Origin: Lepturacanthus savala
Taxonomy: Eukaryota; Chordata; Actinopteri; Scombriformes; Trichiuridae
Direction of reading: 5' to 3'
Length of the DNA: 64,000 bases
Assembly: GCA_030544235.1 (NCBI GenBank)
Contig: CM060484.1
Coordinates: 22,280,031 to 22,344,030 of the forward strand
Below the pieces are notes generated by a model, which did not search any database, was not told the origin of the DNA, and saw only the letters and a list, made by a program, of their open reading frames with translations. The translations under genes and the position numbers were made by a program. Positions within the stretch are counted from its first letter, which is position 1. Every line of letters starts with the position of its first letter. Below, piece by piece: positions 20,097-60,775 of this stretch.

Positions 20097-22378
20097 ACAT
20101 GTTTTGAATGCAGTTGTATCAGTATACCTACATGTATAGTGTATAGGATATACAACTATAGTTTATTTCTAAATTGTGCTACGTGTTTGACGGAATTACT
20201 ATTTTTCTAGTACTTTTATATTTTTCGAACTACAGGTTCCAAATCTAGTGGATCAAAAACAATTTGGTTGCAGCAAAACAATACAGAATCTGGACAACCA
20301 TAGATAAAGGTTTGCTGGATCAAAGACATTTGTGATTTGGTTATTAGCCCCGATAGCAATATTTTCAGCCTATCGGTTTCAATTCTAATAATAAGGTGGC
20401 CTGCATATTAATAGATGATCATCTTCAAAACATAGCATTCTGTCAGTAAATAAGATGGCAGGACAATCAATGAAAACCTTGGTTGTGAAATTAATATTTT
20501 AATCGTATTATTATTCCCTGGAGTATTCATATTTTAATACTATAGGTAATGATAATATCAAGTAAAATATCAAGTAGGGAGACACATGCATGTTCTCTAA
20601 AATGAAATTTAAATAATACCTAATACAAATGTGCAGGTAATGATAACAAGGCATAAGCCTGCTGGGCAATGATAATGTACTAGGATGTAGGAGCAGACAA
20701 CCACATTACAACTTAAAAGATCAAGAAAAGAATAAGACTTCATAAGTCTTTCAAAGGTAAACATTCTTTGCACAAAGTGAATCTTTCCCATGATGCACCC
20801 CTTTTGCTTAATGGAAAATACACACACATACAACAACATGCTAGGATGTAATTATTCATAAAAGTAAGACTAAATACAAATATGCACCTACATGTGTCAC
20901 ACATGTTGTAAAAGTGAATTATTGCTTCACATTATCCCCAGGAAATGACCCAAAATGACAACAAAAATATCACTTTCTATTTTATTGCATTTTAGTACAC
21001 AAAACATTTATGATGCACAGTCTATCAAATAAACTTTTTTGTTTCATTTAATGTTTTTTTTAACAAAACAAAACAATTTCAGGGGGGGAAAGTGCTTTAC
21101 AGGGATTAACCATCTCAATAAATACAAGGACATTGAGGTCTTGTTGGATCCTGTTCCTCACACAATGGCCATGGCACTATAATACAGATGCACACTCTCT
21201 ACCCCTGGCAATACACACACACTTACTCACACGAAAACGCACACACATACACACATCTTATATGTACAAACCCAGTCTGTTTCCTATTGTCAATTTTGTA
21301 CCAATACTGCATTTTCCTCCTTGCCTGAAAGACACACACACGCACAGATGCTGAACAAGCAACCACAGAAATTATAAATTAATGACAGTAAAACTGTTTG
21401 GAAATATGAAAATCTGTAGCATGTAACATATTCTGTAGGAATGTGTTTGACCAGTTTGCTCATCTCAGACATCCCTCTGTTTCTCTGTCAATTTAAAGAA
21501 ACATAAGAGGGTGGCAGCTTAAAAACTGTTAGCTCCTGCTTCTAATGTTACAGACATAATTTAATAAAACACAATCCCAAACATTGTGCTTTGTGGTTTT
21601 CCTTCATGATTAGCAGTTGCAGTTAGATGCTACAATAGAGTCTGTGGACACATTTTGTGCCTTTGTTTAGTATGATATTATAATTCTGTAAACCTGTATA
21701 GTTTCTTTCAATAATGGAAAGAATAAGGCACAATTTCATTCATTAACAAAATTCTGCACCTCGTTTCAGTGGAAAATTTACCAAAAAATCGAGCTTAGGT
21801 TTTGAGAAGCTATGGAAATAATTCCTAAGGAAAATATTTTAACAGTGAGCATATTCTGTTTCCTTCATGGTTGCTTAGAGAGAAAAGAGGGAGGTGTCTT
21901 ACCTCTAATGTGGTCTACTGTGTGTGCCCCGGCCCTTGGGCCACAATGACATTTTCCCTTTAAAATTTTCCCCCTTTGTTTGAATACTCTGATGGCACTC
22001 AAGAGGCGTCAGTCCTGCCCCTGGGTCAGTTTTCTTCCCTTCAAAATCCCCTCAAACGTCAAGTCAGAGGGGTGGACGGCAAAAGTTGCTGTACACAGGG
22101 AGCGATAACAGGTCCTTTTAGGTGGCATAAAATATTCAGTGAGTTCCTGCTAATGATAAATGCTTCACAATCACTTTGACAGACTGGCTCCAGATGGAAT
22201 ATTCCTGTTCTCAGAGAAAAAAAAAATATATAATGATGACTGTATCTTAGTTTTTCCTCCCACTTCTTTTCCTTCTCCGAGCGAGCAGGGCTCCTGTAAA
22301 GATGCATCTTTTCTCTGAGCTGACTCCTGCTTGACCTCCGCGTCAGGTCGGCAATGTCAGTGATGGGAGATCAAGGGG
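20097..22378. other. Intergenic DNA between convergent morn5 and lhx6
   Basis: AT-rich, with short CA runs near 21200 and a less AT-rich block at about 21960-22180 that could be lhx6 3' UTR or a conserved element. No gene recognised. Confidence 0.5.
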
Positions 22379-22384
22379 TTTATT
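22379..22384 (-). terminator. Polyadenylation signal AATAAA, candidate for lhx6
   Basis: TTTATT on the plus strand, i.e. AATAAA on the gene strand, 42 nt after the lhx6 stop codon. Longer 3' UTRs are possible. Confidence 0.4.
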
Positions 22385-22426
22385 GTCCATAGGTTAAGGG
22401 GGTTCACTAGGGGTCGCAGTGGAGCG

Positions 22427-34948
<12,522 letters not shown>

Positions 34949-35480
34949 GAACCCCCTGGAGTCTCACGGCGAGCAGCGTCTCCAAACTCTGGAATCAGGG
35001 GAAGGATCGGCGATGGGCGTCTGAACTTGTACCATCCGTACCGTGCATGGACTGCGGGTATAACTGTCGCACGCTTTTTTTCACACAGTTTCCTCCCTCT
35101 GTCGTTCTTTTTTTAAACGTCGCGATGATCTGACCGTGACTCACAAACGTTTTGAAAAAGCTACGCGGAGAGAGGCGAGTTTTTTTCCCCCGCTGCTCCT
35201 CGAAATCGGAGAAACCTTATTTATAACAGAAACGATTTTCTTCCTTTCCCCGTTTCCCCCTCTTCTCTCTCTCTCACTCTCTTCACTTTTGGGAAAGGAG
35301 TCTGAATACAGGAAGTGAATCAAATTGAGTGGTTGGCAGCTTTTTTTACTCCAAAGCCTTCATAGGTGCTGGGGGAGACTGTAGGCTGCGAACGCGACGA
35401 AGAGCAGAGAAGCTGAGTGTCTCTGCAGAGCTGTAGTGGAAGTTCCTGCGGCTCCTGGTCTGCCTTATAGTTAAAGAAGG
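34949..35480 (-). promoter_or_regulatory. lhx6 5' UTR and promoter region
   Basis: CpG-rich DNA directly upstream of the lhx6 start codon, with pyrimidine/purine tracts near 35260 and 35300. It is inferred to hold the transcription start; no TATA box stands out. Confidence 0.5.
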
Positions 35481-37877
35481 GGGAGGGCGAGGACTGAGTT
35501 TCATATGCGTGAGAAGGGTGGACACACTTTGGAATAGTTATGACAGTAACTTACTCAAACTCTGGTGGTGTATGTTTGATATCTCAGGCATTTATAGCTG
35601 TTGCCAGAGAGGAGAAGACACCCCAATGTAAATTATAGCTATTCATATTTGCCATTTATTTGCTACTAGAAATATACAACTGGAGCTGAGTGAACAGGCA
35701 GTGACACGATATTTTAACTCACAGACTCCCGCGTATAGCTGCGTCTCCTAGAGTTGGACTCTACCTGCTTATCGGTATCTGCGCGAGAACTTCAAATAAA
35801 TGATGCTGCAAAATACAGAATTAAATAAACACAATTCATGCAATATAATTCTGGTTGCATTGAAACACATAATAAATGTGCCTAAGGTATGCATAATGCA
35901 TAATGTGTAATATACTGCAATTTAATTTCTCATATAGTCTCCCATGTATTTTTAAGCCTTTTGAGCCAATAATCCAATTTAACGGTCTCGCGTATGTGTG
36001 TGTGTTTCCGTAATTATTATAATTTATATATATAGTTTTTTATATAAATAGTTTTTTTTAATTTTATTTTGTGTAAAAAAAAGTTATGTATTTTATTGTA
36101 GTGTGTGTGTTTATTGTAGTGAGTGCATTTTGTTAAATTACGTATATATCTATATATATAACAAACAAATAACATTATTGTGGAAAAAGAGAAAGTACTC
36201 CATATTTTTTATTCACGCAGAGCTGATGACAGTGAAAACACACGGGGGCTTTTAACGAAAGGTAAGTCTGATAATGACAGGACGGTTATTTATGAGTCCA
36301 CCACACTTCGGTTTAAACCGATTTAAACCGACGTGTCAATCAATGACTAAACCTATTCCCCACAATTTATAATGAAAAAATAAAAGGAAAAATCAAGAGC
36401 TAATCAAATATACATTTTTAGAATTCCAGAGAAGAAATTAAACATTTCATCAATTTTATTATTTTTTCCCCGAGTAGGCCTTTTTTAAAAAAAAATTAAA
36501 ACAGATAAATACACATAGTGGAAAGACATCACCCAGTCTGCTGAATAGTCATCACGAATATTCATATGCAATCGGTGAGTGACACCGACACAACGACAAA
36601 GAAATTAAAAATAAAGGGCTTTATGGTGGCAAGAGGTAGGATTTAGTTCTTCGGTGCGCACAAAAGTCTGCCCGCTTGTAAAAGTCTACCAATTTCCATC
36701 CATGCTGCAACGTTATCTGCTCGCTAAACTCACAATTAGTCCAACAAATGGCCTTTGGCTGGCGAAATTTTGAGCCAATTCATTCTTCATGCAAACAAAT
36801 TAGTCAATATGTATTTTGTCTAAACTCAGATCAAATCAGAATTACTTTGCTCCATATTAACAACACAGAAATCATTGACAATATTTCAACTTTCAAAGTA
36901 GACTGTAGTCACATCGAGCCCCTATACAAAAGGCCTACAAAATACTGCAGTTATTTACAGCAACTCTTGGTAAACTGCACACAAATGTGTAAAATATTAA
37001 CCAGCCAGAAAATATATAACATAATGGTGTGATGATGCTGGTCTGCTCTGAGTGAGTGGTATTTATAGCATCTCCCATTAATGAGGTGCAGCTGGTTTAC
37101 TCATTTCTTATAAAATGACACCATTATAATCAGCACAAGTGTGTGTGTGTTGCGAATATTTAACTGTTGGTAATATCTCTATGGAACACTTTAAGAGCAA
37201 TATAGAGAATCTAAACAATGGCATAAAATAAGACTTCAGATGTGATATTTAATTACCTTTAATTGAAAAATAATGAACACAAAAAACTGGCAAAGGAAAT
37301 ACCAAACCTCCACACACCACACAGAAATCAGTAAAAAGGCTGCAGTTGTATATAAAATTGGATCCCCAAAAAAGAAAGAAAAAAAAAACAGGATTAACAC
37401 AGAATACTGCAGTTACTGAGTGGCTTGTGGCTCATTGTTGGAACTTAAAGACTTGTTACAAATCTGTGTATTACTTCTTCTTTTTAGTCCTGAATAACAA
37501 AGAAAAAAAGGAAGGAAAAAAACACCTTTAAATAATATGATCTGAAAGTATAAACACAGGTCAAAAACAATCAGCATTTCGACACCTTAAAAATAACATT
37601 TCTCTTTCCTCACAACTGTGCATCATCATGTGATGCACATCTGCGAGATTTACCTGCGTTAAATCTCTGAAAAAGCGAGAAGAAGACCGAAAAAGGGTTC
37701 CAACCTGCACTGGCCCTCAGGTAGGGTATATATTTTAGACAAAATTACACTGTAAATGAAAAATAACTAAAACCATTCAAATGGACTTGTCCGTGATTGG
37801 TTACTCCCAAAGATTTCAGTGTTGTTTGCATGGTTGTCAGAGTATCGTCTACGACTTCCATTCCACATCCACATCTT
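35481..37877. other. Intergenic DNA between lhx6 and rbm18
   Basis: Mostly AT-rich. A complex block at about 37022-37140 (with CATTAATGAGG, CAGCTGGTTTAC and AATCAGCACAAG) and another at about 36530-36600 (ATATTCATATGCAATC) look like candidate lhx6 regulatory DNA. Frames in this stretch have no domain resemblance. Confidence 0.45.
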
Positions 37878-37883
37878 TTTATT
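37878..37883 (-). terminator. Polyadenylation signal AATAAA, candidate for rbm18
   Basis: TTTATT on the plus strand, 108 nt beyond the rbm18 stop codon in the gene direction. Confidence 0.45.
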
Positions 37884-37991
37884 CCCAGATAGGATGTGTG
37901 TAGTCTGTATCGTTCTTACTGTAGATTCTGTCGGAAAGTGGGGGCTGAGGTGTGGTCGGGGGGGGATCTCCAGAACGAGTGGGAGGATGGG

Positions 37992-53798
<15,807 letters not shown>

Positions 53799-54779
53799 GT
53801 GTCCTCTGTGGCATGGCAAAGATGGAGTGATAATAAAGCAAACAAAAGAAAAGACACAGGAAACAAGCTTGGAGTTATTGCCATTGTTTTAACTCGGTGT
53901 ATGATCCTTATACCCAGTTATATAGTAAATATTGCCAGTGTATGTGATGGAAAAAAATTGTCATCAATCAGTCCAATAAGGAAAAGTATTATAAATTGCA
54001 TTGTTTTACAGAGATTGATTAATTGTGTATGATCTCTTAGCATTGAGGCTGACACAATTAATCAAATTGCTGTTTGGAAAATTAAGAAAAAAAAATAAAC
54101 ACCTTTCTATAACTTAACTTCCTCTATGTTTAAAAAAACATTTGGTATTAAGCACTCAAACCCTACTGAAGCCCTTACATTTTACTTTTATTAAACCATG
54201 GAGCACTAATTCAATTCTTCTATAAACACAGGAGATACAAATGGATATGATGCTAGCATCAATTTCTAAATAAAATACATACTTTCTTGTGCCTTTTACA
54301 TGTGCAGAACATGTAATTAACATTCAGCAATCTGTAATCTGAGCAATTTCAGTAAATATAACGTTAACTCCAGTTCCTTTCAAGTCAAGACTAAAAACAT
54401 TGCTGCCTTTTGTTGAGTCAAACAGTGACTTGTTCCTTGCACTGCACTGGGACTTTTAAATATTGAAATATTGAATCTGTCATATTCTATATTTTGTGAT
54501 ATGTTAAACTAGTTTGCACTTCTAAAGGCACTTTAAAATGCTTTTATTACTGATTTCATGAACTCTGAATGAATATTTACTGTCTCTTCAGACAGTGATT
54601 GTTTCAAATTATTTTTATGCAGTGGTTTAATGCGACAAAGTAAGTCACGTATGTATATGAATAGAGTTTTATTATTATATATATAACTTTAGACTGCTTG
54701 TTTTTATTATTATTTTTACTAACGGCATTCACTTGTACTTTCACTTTTGATACTTAACCTAAGACCCGAACTTCCATAG

Positions 54780-54955
54780 CATGCATGGAGTATACATACA
54801 GTATGTGGACGCCAAGTCCTAGGAGGTCAAGTACACTTAATATCGGACAATTTGATACTTAAGTACAAATATCAGATACTTTAAGACTTTTACTAAGTTT
54901 TAAACTTCTAACACTACTAAAGTGTGGCTTTCATGTAGTCCACCACTGTCTTTAT
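54780..54955. repeat. Fragment of a teleost interspersed repeat
   Basis: GATACTTAAGTACAAATATC and the end GTAGTCCACCACTG match the pattern of the repeat at 30430-30925 (its right-hand end). Confidence 0.45.
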
Positions 54956-55099
54956 ATGTGTATATATTGTGATTTTAATGTTTTGTGTGAAGTACATCGA
55001 ATCTTATAATTGATCCAACACATTTACAAAACAGTCACACGATTGTTTGACGTTACCATTAGACGCTGTCAATATATTTGTTTTAGTTAGGGTTAAGAT

Positions 55100-55810
55100 A
55101 ACTAACGTGACGTTTACATTAATCACCAGAAACATATTTATCTATCGTTGACTAGCTAATCGCTAACGTTAGCATGGGTCGCATTTACAGCAGGCTGATC
55201 GATCGTTGGTTGGTTGCTAGCCTTAGGCTGCCTCCCACGCTCATTATGTGGTTAAACTCATGTCAGTCATCCAGATAAGAGGATGATCAACTACGAGGAG
55301 CTATATCTACCCACTAAACCGTTAACACTCACTTATAAACGAGCTAGATTAGCATGTTTATGTTACCTTTGTTGTGTCAAACTTTCTCGTGATAGCGACC
55401 GACTCCTTCGTCTTAACTTGGATCTTATCCCACGTTCGGGACGGCTCGCTTACGTCAAAACGTAACACTAATCATTTCACGCTCTTTTTTGGTACGTTTT
55501 CCCTTCCTGTAAAACTGTCTTGCTTAGCTTAGCTTGACAGATAAACAGCCGCCTTGCTACCGTGTGACAACAAAGGCGCAGGGTGACGCTGTGTGACTCG
55601 TTTAACTGAGGCGCTCGGTTTACTGTACGGGGCCACTTCGCGTGCTCGCTTCGGGTGAGAACCCTGCTCGCTCTGCACACTCTGTGCAATGTTTTAAACG
55701 CACACACTGGGCGCGTATTGATGACAGCGTATACGTCAAATGCGGCTTTTCTTTTGTGTTTCTCCTTTTAGTTGACATCCTTTTGTAAAGCATTTGAGCT
55801 CCAAAGTAAG
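55100..55810. promoter_or_regulatory. Probable divergent rbm18/mrrf promoter region
   Basis: CpGs are frequent here compared with surrounding AT-rich DNA, with TTACGTCA (ATF/CREB-type) at 55450-55457. A strong donor AAA|GTAAGTAA at 55805 on the plus strand could end a non-coding first exon of mrrf. No upstream rbm18 exon boundary could be fixed. The shared promoter is inferred from the facing genes. Confidence 0.45.
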
Positions 55811-57719
55811 TAATTATGCTGTACAGAGCGTCTTTTAAAGTCGAAAGGTGTGGTTTGGCTGATATTTACGGTAACTGTATGTTTAGAAGCTACGTGGTTG
55901 CGTTATATGACCGTATTTACCTGTAGCACGCGCAGATGACACCGACCTTCACAATGCTTCACTGACATAAAAGTGTTAAATCTAGACACATTTATGCTAA
56001 TGTAAATAGTAACATAGTAATATAGTATTGCTACTCTGATATGTTTAAATAATTAAATCATCATTATTCATAAATCATTTAATACATTACAGATTATCCA
56101 TAGTGCTTTAACATGTATGTTTTACCTTACTATGGCAAATAAGTGTTTGGGTGGTGAAAGATAACAAAAAAAAATACATGATTAAAATATTTCTTAATAG
56201 ACAAATAGAAGTGTTGTTTTAAAGGATCAACCTGCAACTCAAAAGACATCAATCTTTTGTTTTAAAGAAATCTGCCATGAGGGGAAATCTTGGGATTTTG
56301 AAATTATGACAGCAAAACAGAAAATAGATTGAAATAAACAACTTTGCTGACACTTTTAACTTGTTCTTTTGTTAATGATAAGGCGTGAAAACTGAACCTA
56401 ACATCACTATGACTGGAATCAAATGGGAACAGGGGACATTTTCCTAAAAATTCAAAGTGCAACTGGGTGCTTTAATCACTCAAATACAAGCCAACATGGT
56501 AGAAATTCTATGTCTTCTGATGCAGAAAGAATAATAAAAGAAGGAAATAATCACAATACAAGAAAATAATGGGTAATGATAAATACTATTACTACTGGTA
56601 CAATTAAATAACAACAAAAGTGATTATACTGCCAATTGAGTTGGAGACAATTAAAAGCTATCAAGTAGAAATGAAGTGAAAATAATCTTGAATCGTGCTG
56701 CTATTAAAAAACGAACATAACTTTATCATATTAACAGAATTCTGCATATAAAATATCATACATCATTACATTGAACAGCATAATAATTCTAATTCATTAT
56801 CAGGGATATCATCTGGTAGAAATCAGACACTTGAAAGATACACTGGGATCCAGTGAATGAAGCCAGAAAATACATAATTTAGTGAATTAGTTAAATAATG
56901 CAGTGTGTACAATGTAAACTGTATTGATAAGCATAAAGATAATCACCAACAAGTATGATAATATGTGAGTATTTTATTGCCTTTATCCATTTTATAGCAT
57001 TGTGATCTATCTTTGTGAACTATCTTTAAGCTCTGGGATGTTAGTGGGACAGAAAAAACATTTTGAAGATTTATAGAATAAATAGTTAACCAATTCAACA
57101 AAAAATAATAATCAATATCAAAAATGATAATCAAAAACAATCAAAAAGCTTGAACAGGTCTTTTTTGCCAATGAGGCAGCTATGAGGTTAAGCCAGGGAG
57201 AACATTATTAGATATGCCCTGTGTTGTTTTCTGCTCAAACTGTAATATGTACAGACGAGAGGCAAGATCATGCAGGCTCACCAGCTGGCTGCTGCTACTG
57301 GAAGGAGGCGAAAGGTGTGTCTGCAGCTGCTGCTGATGTGTGTGAAATCGACAGGATATGAGGCTACAGTATCTCATAGAACACCTGTGCTACACCTTTT
57401 CTGCTTGACTTCCCGTCTAAAGAGATCCATCAACATCCCACATCTGAGTTTATCTGCTCTGCGCTGTATCCTATCTGCTTGTCAGGAAATCTGCCAGCCC
57501 TGGATACCTGTTGGAGGCAGTGGGTCCTCAGTGTAGCCTAAATATTGCCATTGGAATATATTTGGATTTTGGTCAATAGCAGTAGAGATGGATTAAAGAC
57601 AAGGGAGAGAACATTTTGCTTTTTAAACAACATTTTATGAAATGGTAGAAGAAATTTGTCATTCTCTGGCAATAAATAAATTCAAGTCAAATTAGTGTCT
57701 CCTATATACATGAAAAAAA
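55811..57719. other. Putative mrrf intron 1, left part
   Basis: AT-rich. The block at 57180-57540 is less AT-rich and has a 65-codon minus-strand frame without recognisable domains. No gene called. Confidence 0.45.
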
Positions 57720-57897
57720 TACACTACTCGCAATAAGTTAAGGATGTTGTGTGAGAATAAATATTAAAGTAAAGAAAACGGTGTTTCTAAAATCAAAGGG
57801 AACTTTTACTTATTGCATTAAAACTCAAACAAATAGGAAAAGCACTTATGTAAATAACAATATCCCTAATTTATTGTGAGTAGTATAATCCCAACAT
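57720..57897. mobile_element. Tc1/mariner-type MITE
   Basis: Inverted ends TACACTACTCGCAATAAGTT and, inverted, ATTTATTGTGAGTAGTATA, with TA at both edges and about 178 bp in total. Non-coding. Confidence 0.75.
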
Positions 57898-58418
57898 AAA
57901 TTATGATGCTGTAAAGATGAATAGTTAATTAAAAAAAAGATGTACTGGGAAAGCTCTTCTCATTTGTGACCACAGACTTTTTTAAAATTATTTTTATTTA
58001 TTTATTTATTTTTCTAAACAGCAGTGAGGTATGTGTCTCCTCATGGGCCTGGACGCTAACGGTGCTAAATACTTACCAGACAAAAGAGGGTGTCAGTCAG
58101 GCTGCAGTGCACGGTGAGCTCTTCACACCCTCTGACTGTGAAAGACAGACTTTAGTGTGTGTTTGTGTCTGTGGGCTTCGCTATCTCAAGAGTGTTGTCT
58201 GTGCTTGTGTTCACGCCGAGGTTCAGCGACACTGTTCAGAGTAGAGGGCCTGGTCTGCAAGGTGGGAGGTAGTTAGTCCATAGAAAAGCAGGGGCTGGTC
58301 TTCTAGTGTTGTCTTTTTTTTCTTTTTTTTTTTTTTTTATTGAATGGGAGGTTCATCGTTAGGAATGTCCAAACAATAGTGCGTGGCGTTGTATATGAGT
58401 TAGTTTTAGCCTACAGGC

Positions 58419-58420
<2 letters not shown>

Positions 58421-58450
<30 letters not shown>

Positions 58451-58463
58451 GCGTGTGTGTGCG
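58421..58463. repeat. (GT)n microsatellite
   Basis: GT array with two GC interruptions, in the putative mrrf 5' intron. Confidence 0.9.
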
Positions 58464-59285
58464 TGAGATGGTTAAACGCAGTCTGATCCAAAGAGTGAAT
58501 GTAAAAATGCCAAAAAATTCCCTGGTTTCACTTATTTAATGGGGAGGATTTACAGCTTCCCTCCATCTTGGCTGATAGAAAACTGAAATATTTCGAAATG
58601 TTGGAGGGGTTGTTTAAAAAGAATAACTTACTGCAGGCTTTAGGAAATTGTGGTAGTTGTATTTCACAATTTTATGACATTATGAATTAGAAAAATATCA
58701 ACACAAAATATAATTGTAAGTTGCAGATCTGGATCTCAAGTTTAAACCATAAGTCTGCCCCAGAAGGCTGTTTTATGTAATTGAAACCAATCGATCTGAA
58801 AGGATTAGTTTATTGATTAGTCAAGCAATGCTGTTCTGTAACAGTGTTTTTTTTTTATTTTATTGAAAATTGCAACTAGTATGAGAAATTATTTCAAAAC
58901 AGTAAAAGGGGCCTATATTTTTTTTTCAAATTTTGACAAACACAACACATTTCTCATCTATGTACTTAAATAAGTCTGTTAAAGACTGCAAAAAAAAATT
59001 GGTATGGAAATTTGGCTGCCATTAAAAAATAAAAGATAGCACCAACTGTTTCAGTTCTTTTATTTATATTAATCATCTCTAGTTGACAAGAGGGAAAAGC
59101 GACTATACCATAATACAAGAAAGGCCTACCTCCTACTGGCTGATAGGAGCTATTACCTAATTTTTTTATATATTAACCACAACATCTCAACTGATTTGGG
59201 ATTTTATCGATTCAAATGATGCTGTGCTCTGAACTTAACATTGTTTTCCTCTAACAACATTTTCTATTTATTTGCTTATTCAGTT

Positions 59286-59797
59286 ATGGCTTTAAATCAT
59301 CTGAGCCTGCTGCGTCCCCTGCTGTGTCAGTCTCTGGTGCGTCAGGTCTGGCATCCCCTCGTGGCCTATCCCAGGGTCCCTGTTCTCTGCCAAGATGCCA
59401 CCCAATACCTTGCAATGTGCACCCGGCTCTACGCCACCAAGAAAGCAAAAGGTCAGTGATGAGTTTGTCAAGGCTGGAGATCTATTGCTATTTGTCTTAG
59501 ATATGAGTTTTTGCTTTTTTTTAGTTAATCTTGTTCCTTGTATCCTTATGTATATGTCATTTTCTGCTGTGTTTCTTTGACAGGATGTAACCTGAATGCA
59601 ATTTCATTTGTACTCTTCTGCTTTCCTTCTTTGCATCTTCTAAGCTAAGGCAAAGGGGCATTTGCCGAAGATGAACATTAAATCGGATCTGGTGGATGCC
59701 ATCATCAGTCTGGCTGAAGTGCAGGAGGAGATGACAAATGTTGTCAGCACACTCAAAGAGGAGTTCACACGCAGTCTTGGCATCCGAACCTCGCCAG
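59286..59797 (+). CDS. mrrf: Mitochondrial ribosome-recycling factor, first two coding exons (partial)
   Basis: MRRF splits the mitochondrial ribosome after termination, together with the GTPase GFM2. Coding exon 1 is 59286-59451: 55 codons plus one base, acceptor TTCAG two bases before the ATG, donor GTCAGT. It encodes an Arg-rich, acid-free N-terminus (MALNHLSLLRPLL...) typical of a mitochondrial targeting signal, ending LYATKKAK. Exon 2 is 59645-59797, acceptor TCTAAG, donor GTATTC. It begins the RRF fold with PKMNIKSDLVDAIISLAEVQ and ends GIRTSPG, equivalent to NIRTSPGSLDKI in the human protein. The human protein is 262 residues, so about 155 residues are beyond the right edge. I found no further exon before base 64000. 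Confidence 0.92.
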
Positions 59798-60087
59798 GTA
59801 TTCACTTCTTTCTCTTCCTCCTGCTCATGTTATCCCTCTGCCTGTTTTTCTTCACATAACTCCCTTTTTGGTTCTCAGACTTTACAGTCTCATGTGCAGC
59901 ACTCTGCACACTGTCTAAATTGCAGGGTTTTGGTCATAGACCTTCATCAGGCAAATGATGAGTGGAAGTGAGAAGCCATTTTAAATCAGAGTTGCTATGA
60001 GACCACAAACAATCACAATGAACCGCATGAAAATAGAAAAGCATTAAAATATCAATTCATATAGGAGTAAGTAATATGGGACTACAT

Positions 60088-60415
60088 TATGGCTGCAACT
60101 AAAGATTTTTTTTGTTAGTCAATTAATCTTATAGTCAAAATTATTGAAAAGATTAATCAATTAGTTGTTTTAGTCTTTTTGTCCAGACCAACAGTCCAGA
60201 ATCCAAAGATCATCAATTTACTATTATAGAAGACTATAGAAACCAAAAATAATTAGATTCGAGGACCTAGAACCAGAGATATAATGAAAAGAAAATCACT
60301 CAAAACAATTAATCAATAATTAAATTAGGCAATTGTATCATTCACAACTAGTCAATTAATTATTAATGATTAATTGCATAATTACATGATCACACAATTA
60401 ATCATTGCCACTCTA
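60088..60415. repeat. Interspersed repeat with GGCTGCAACTAA end, copy 1
   Basis: Left end GGCTGCAACTAAAGATTTTT then TTAGTCAATTAATC, with internal TCCAGACCAACAGTCCAGAA and AATCAATTAGTTG-type words. It shares the block CCAACAGTCCA-AA-CCAAA with copy 2 at 62510. I know this end motif from common fish DNA repeats. Confidence 0.6.
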
Positions 60416-60429
60416 GACAACATTACCAA

Positions 60430-60775
60430 TAGATTTCTGAGACAATATCAATAATGTCATGTGGTGTAACCTTGAAAACGTGGTACCAGAGCTATCAAAT
60501 AGATTTATATTCGAGGTGGATTAAATATTTAAAATTTGATTCTTTTTCAGTTACACCATTTGACATTTTGTTTAAAAAAAAAAACAAAAAACAAAATCAC
60601 ATTCTGTGTAATTTTGGGGAAAAAACAGTACAAATGGACTTTCAAATGACATGAAACCAACATGGAACAAAATGTACATTTTGGGAGTCCTGAGGAATGC
60701 TTTTAAAACTGTATTTTCAAAAGGTTTGTGACTTTCTTATCTTGCCAACCATTATTTATCACTGACCCTTCTACT
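60430..60775 (+). repeat. Unnamed interspersed repeat, copy 2 (see 39740-40055)
   Basis: Plus-oriented relative of the 39740-40055 copy. Shared blocks include ATGTCATGTGGTGTAA, GGTGGATTAAATATTT, ACAAATGGACTTTCAAATGA and ATTATTTATCACTGACCC. Located in mrrf intron 2. Confidence 0.75.

Noticed and set aside
36748..37032. 94-codon frame upstream of lhx6.
   Set aside because: AT-rich, no domain and no splice or promoter context.
57180..57377. 65-codon minus-strand frame ending a possible gene.
   Set aside because: Gln/Ser-rich, no domain and no partner exon found; not enough to call.
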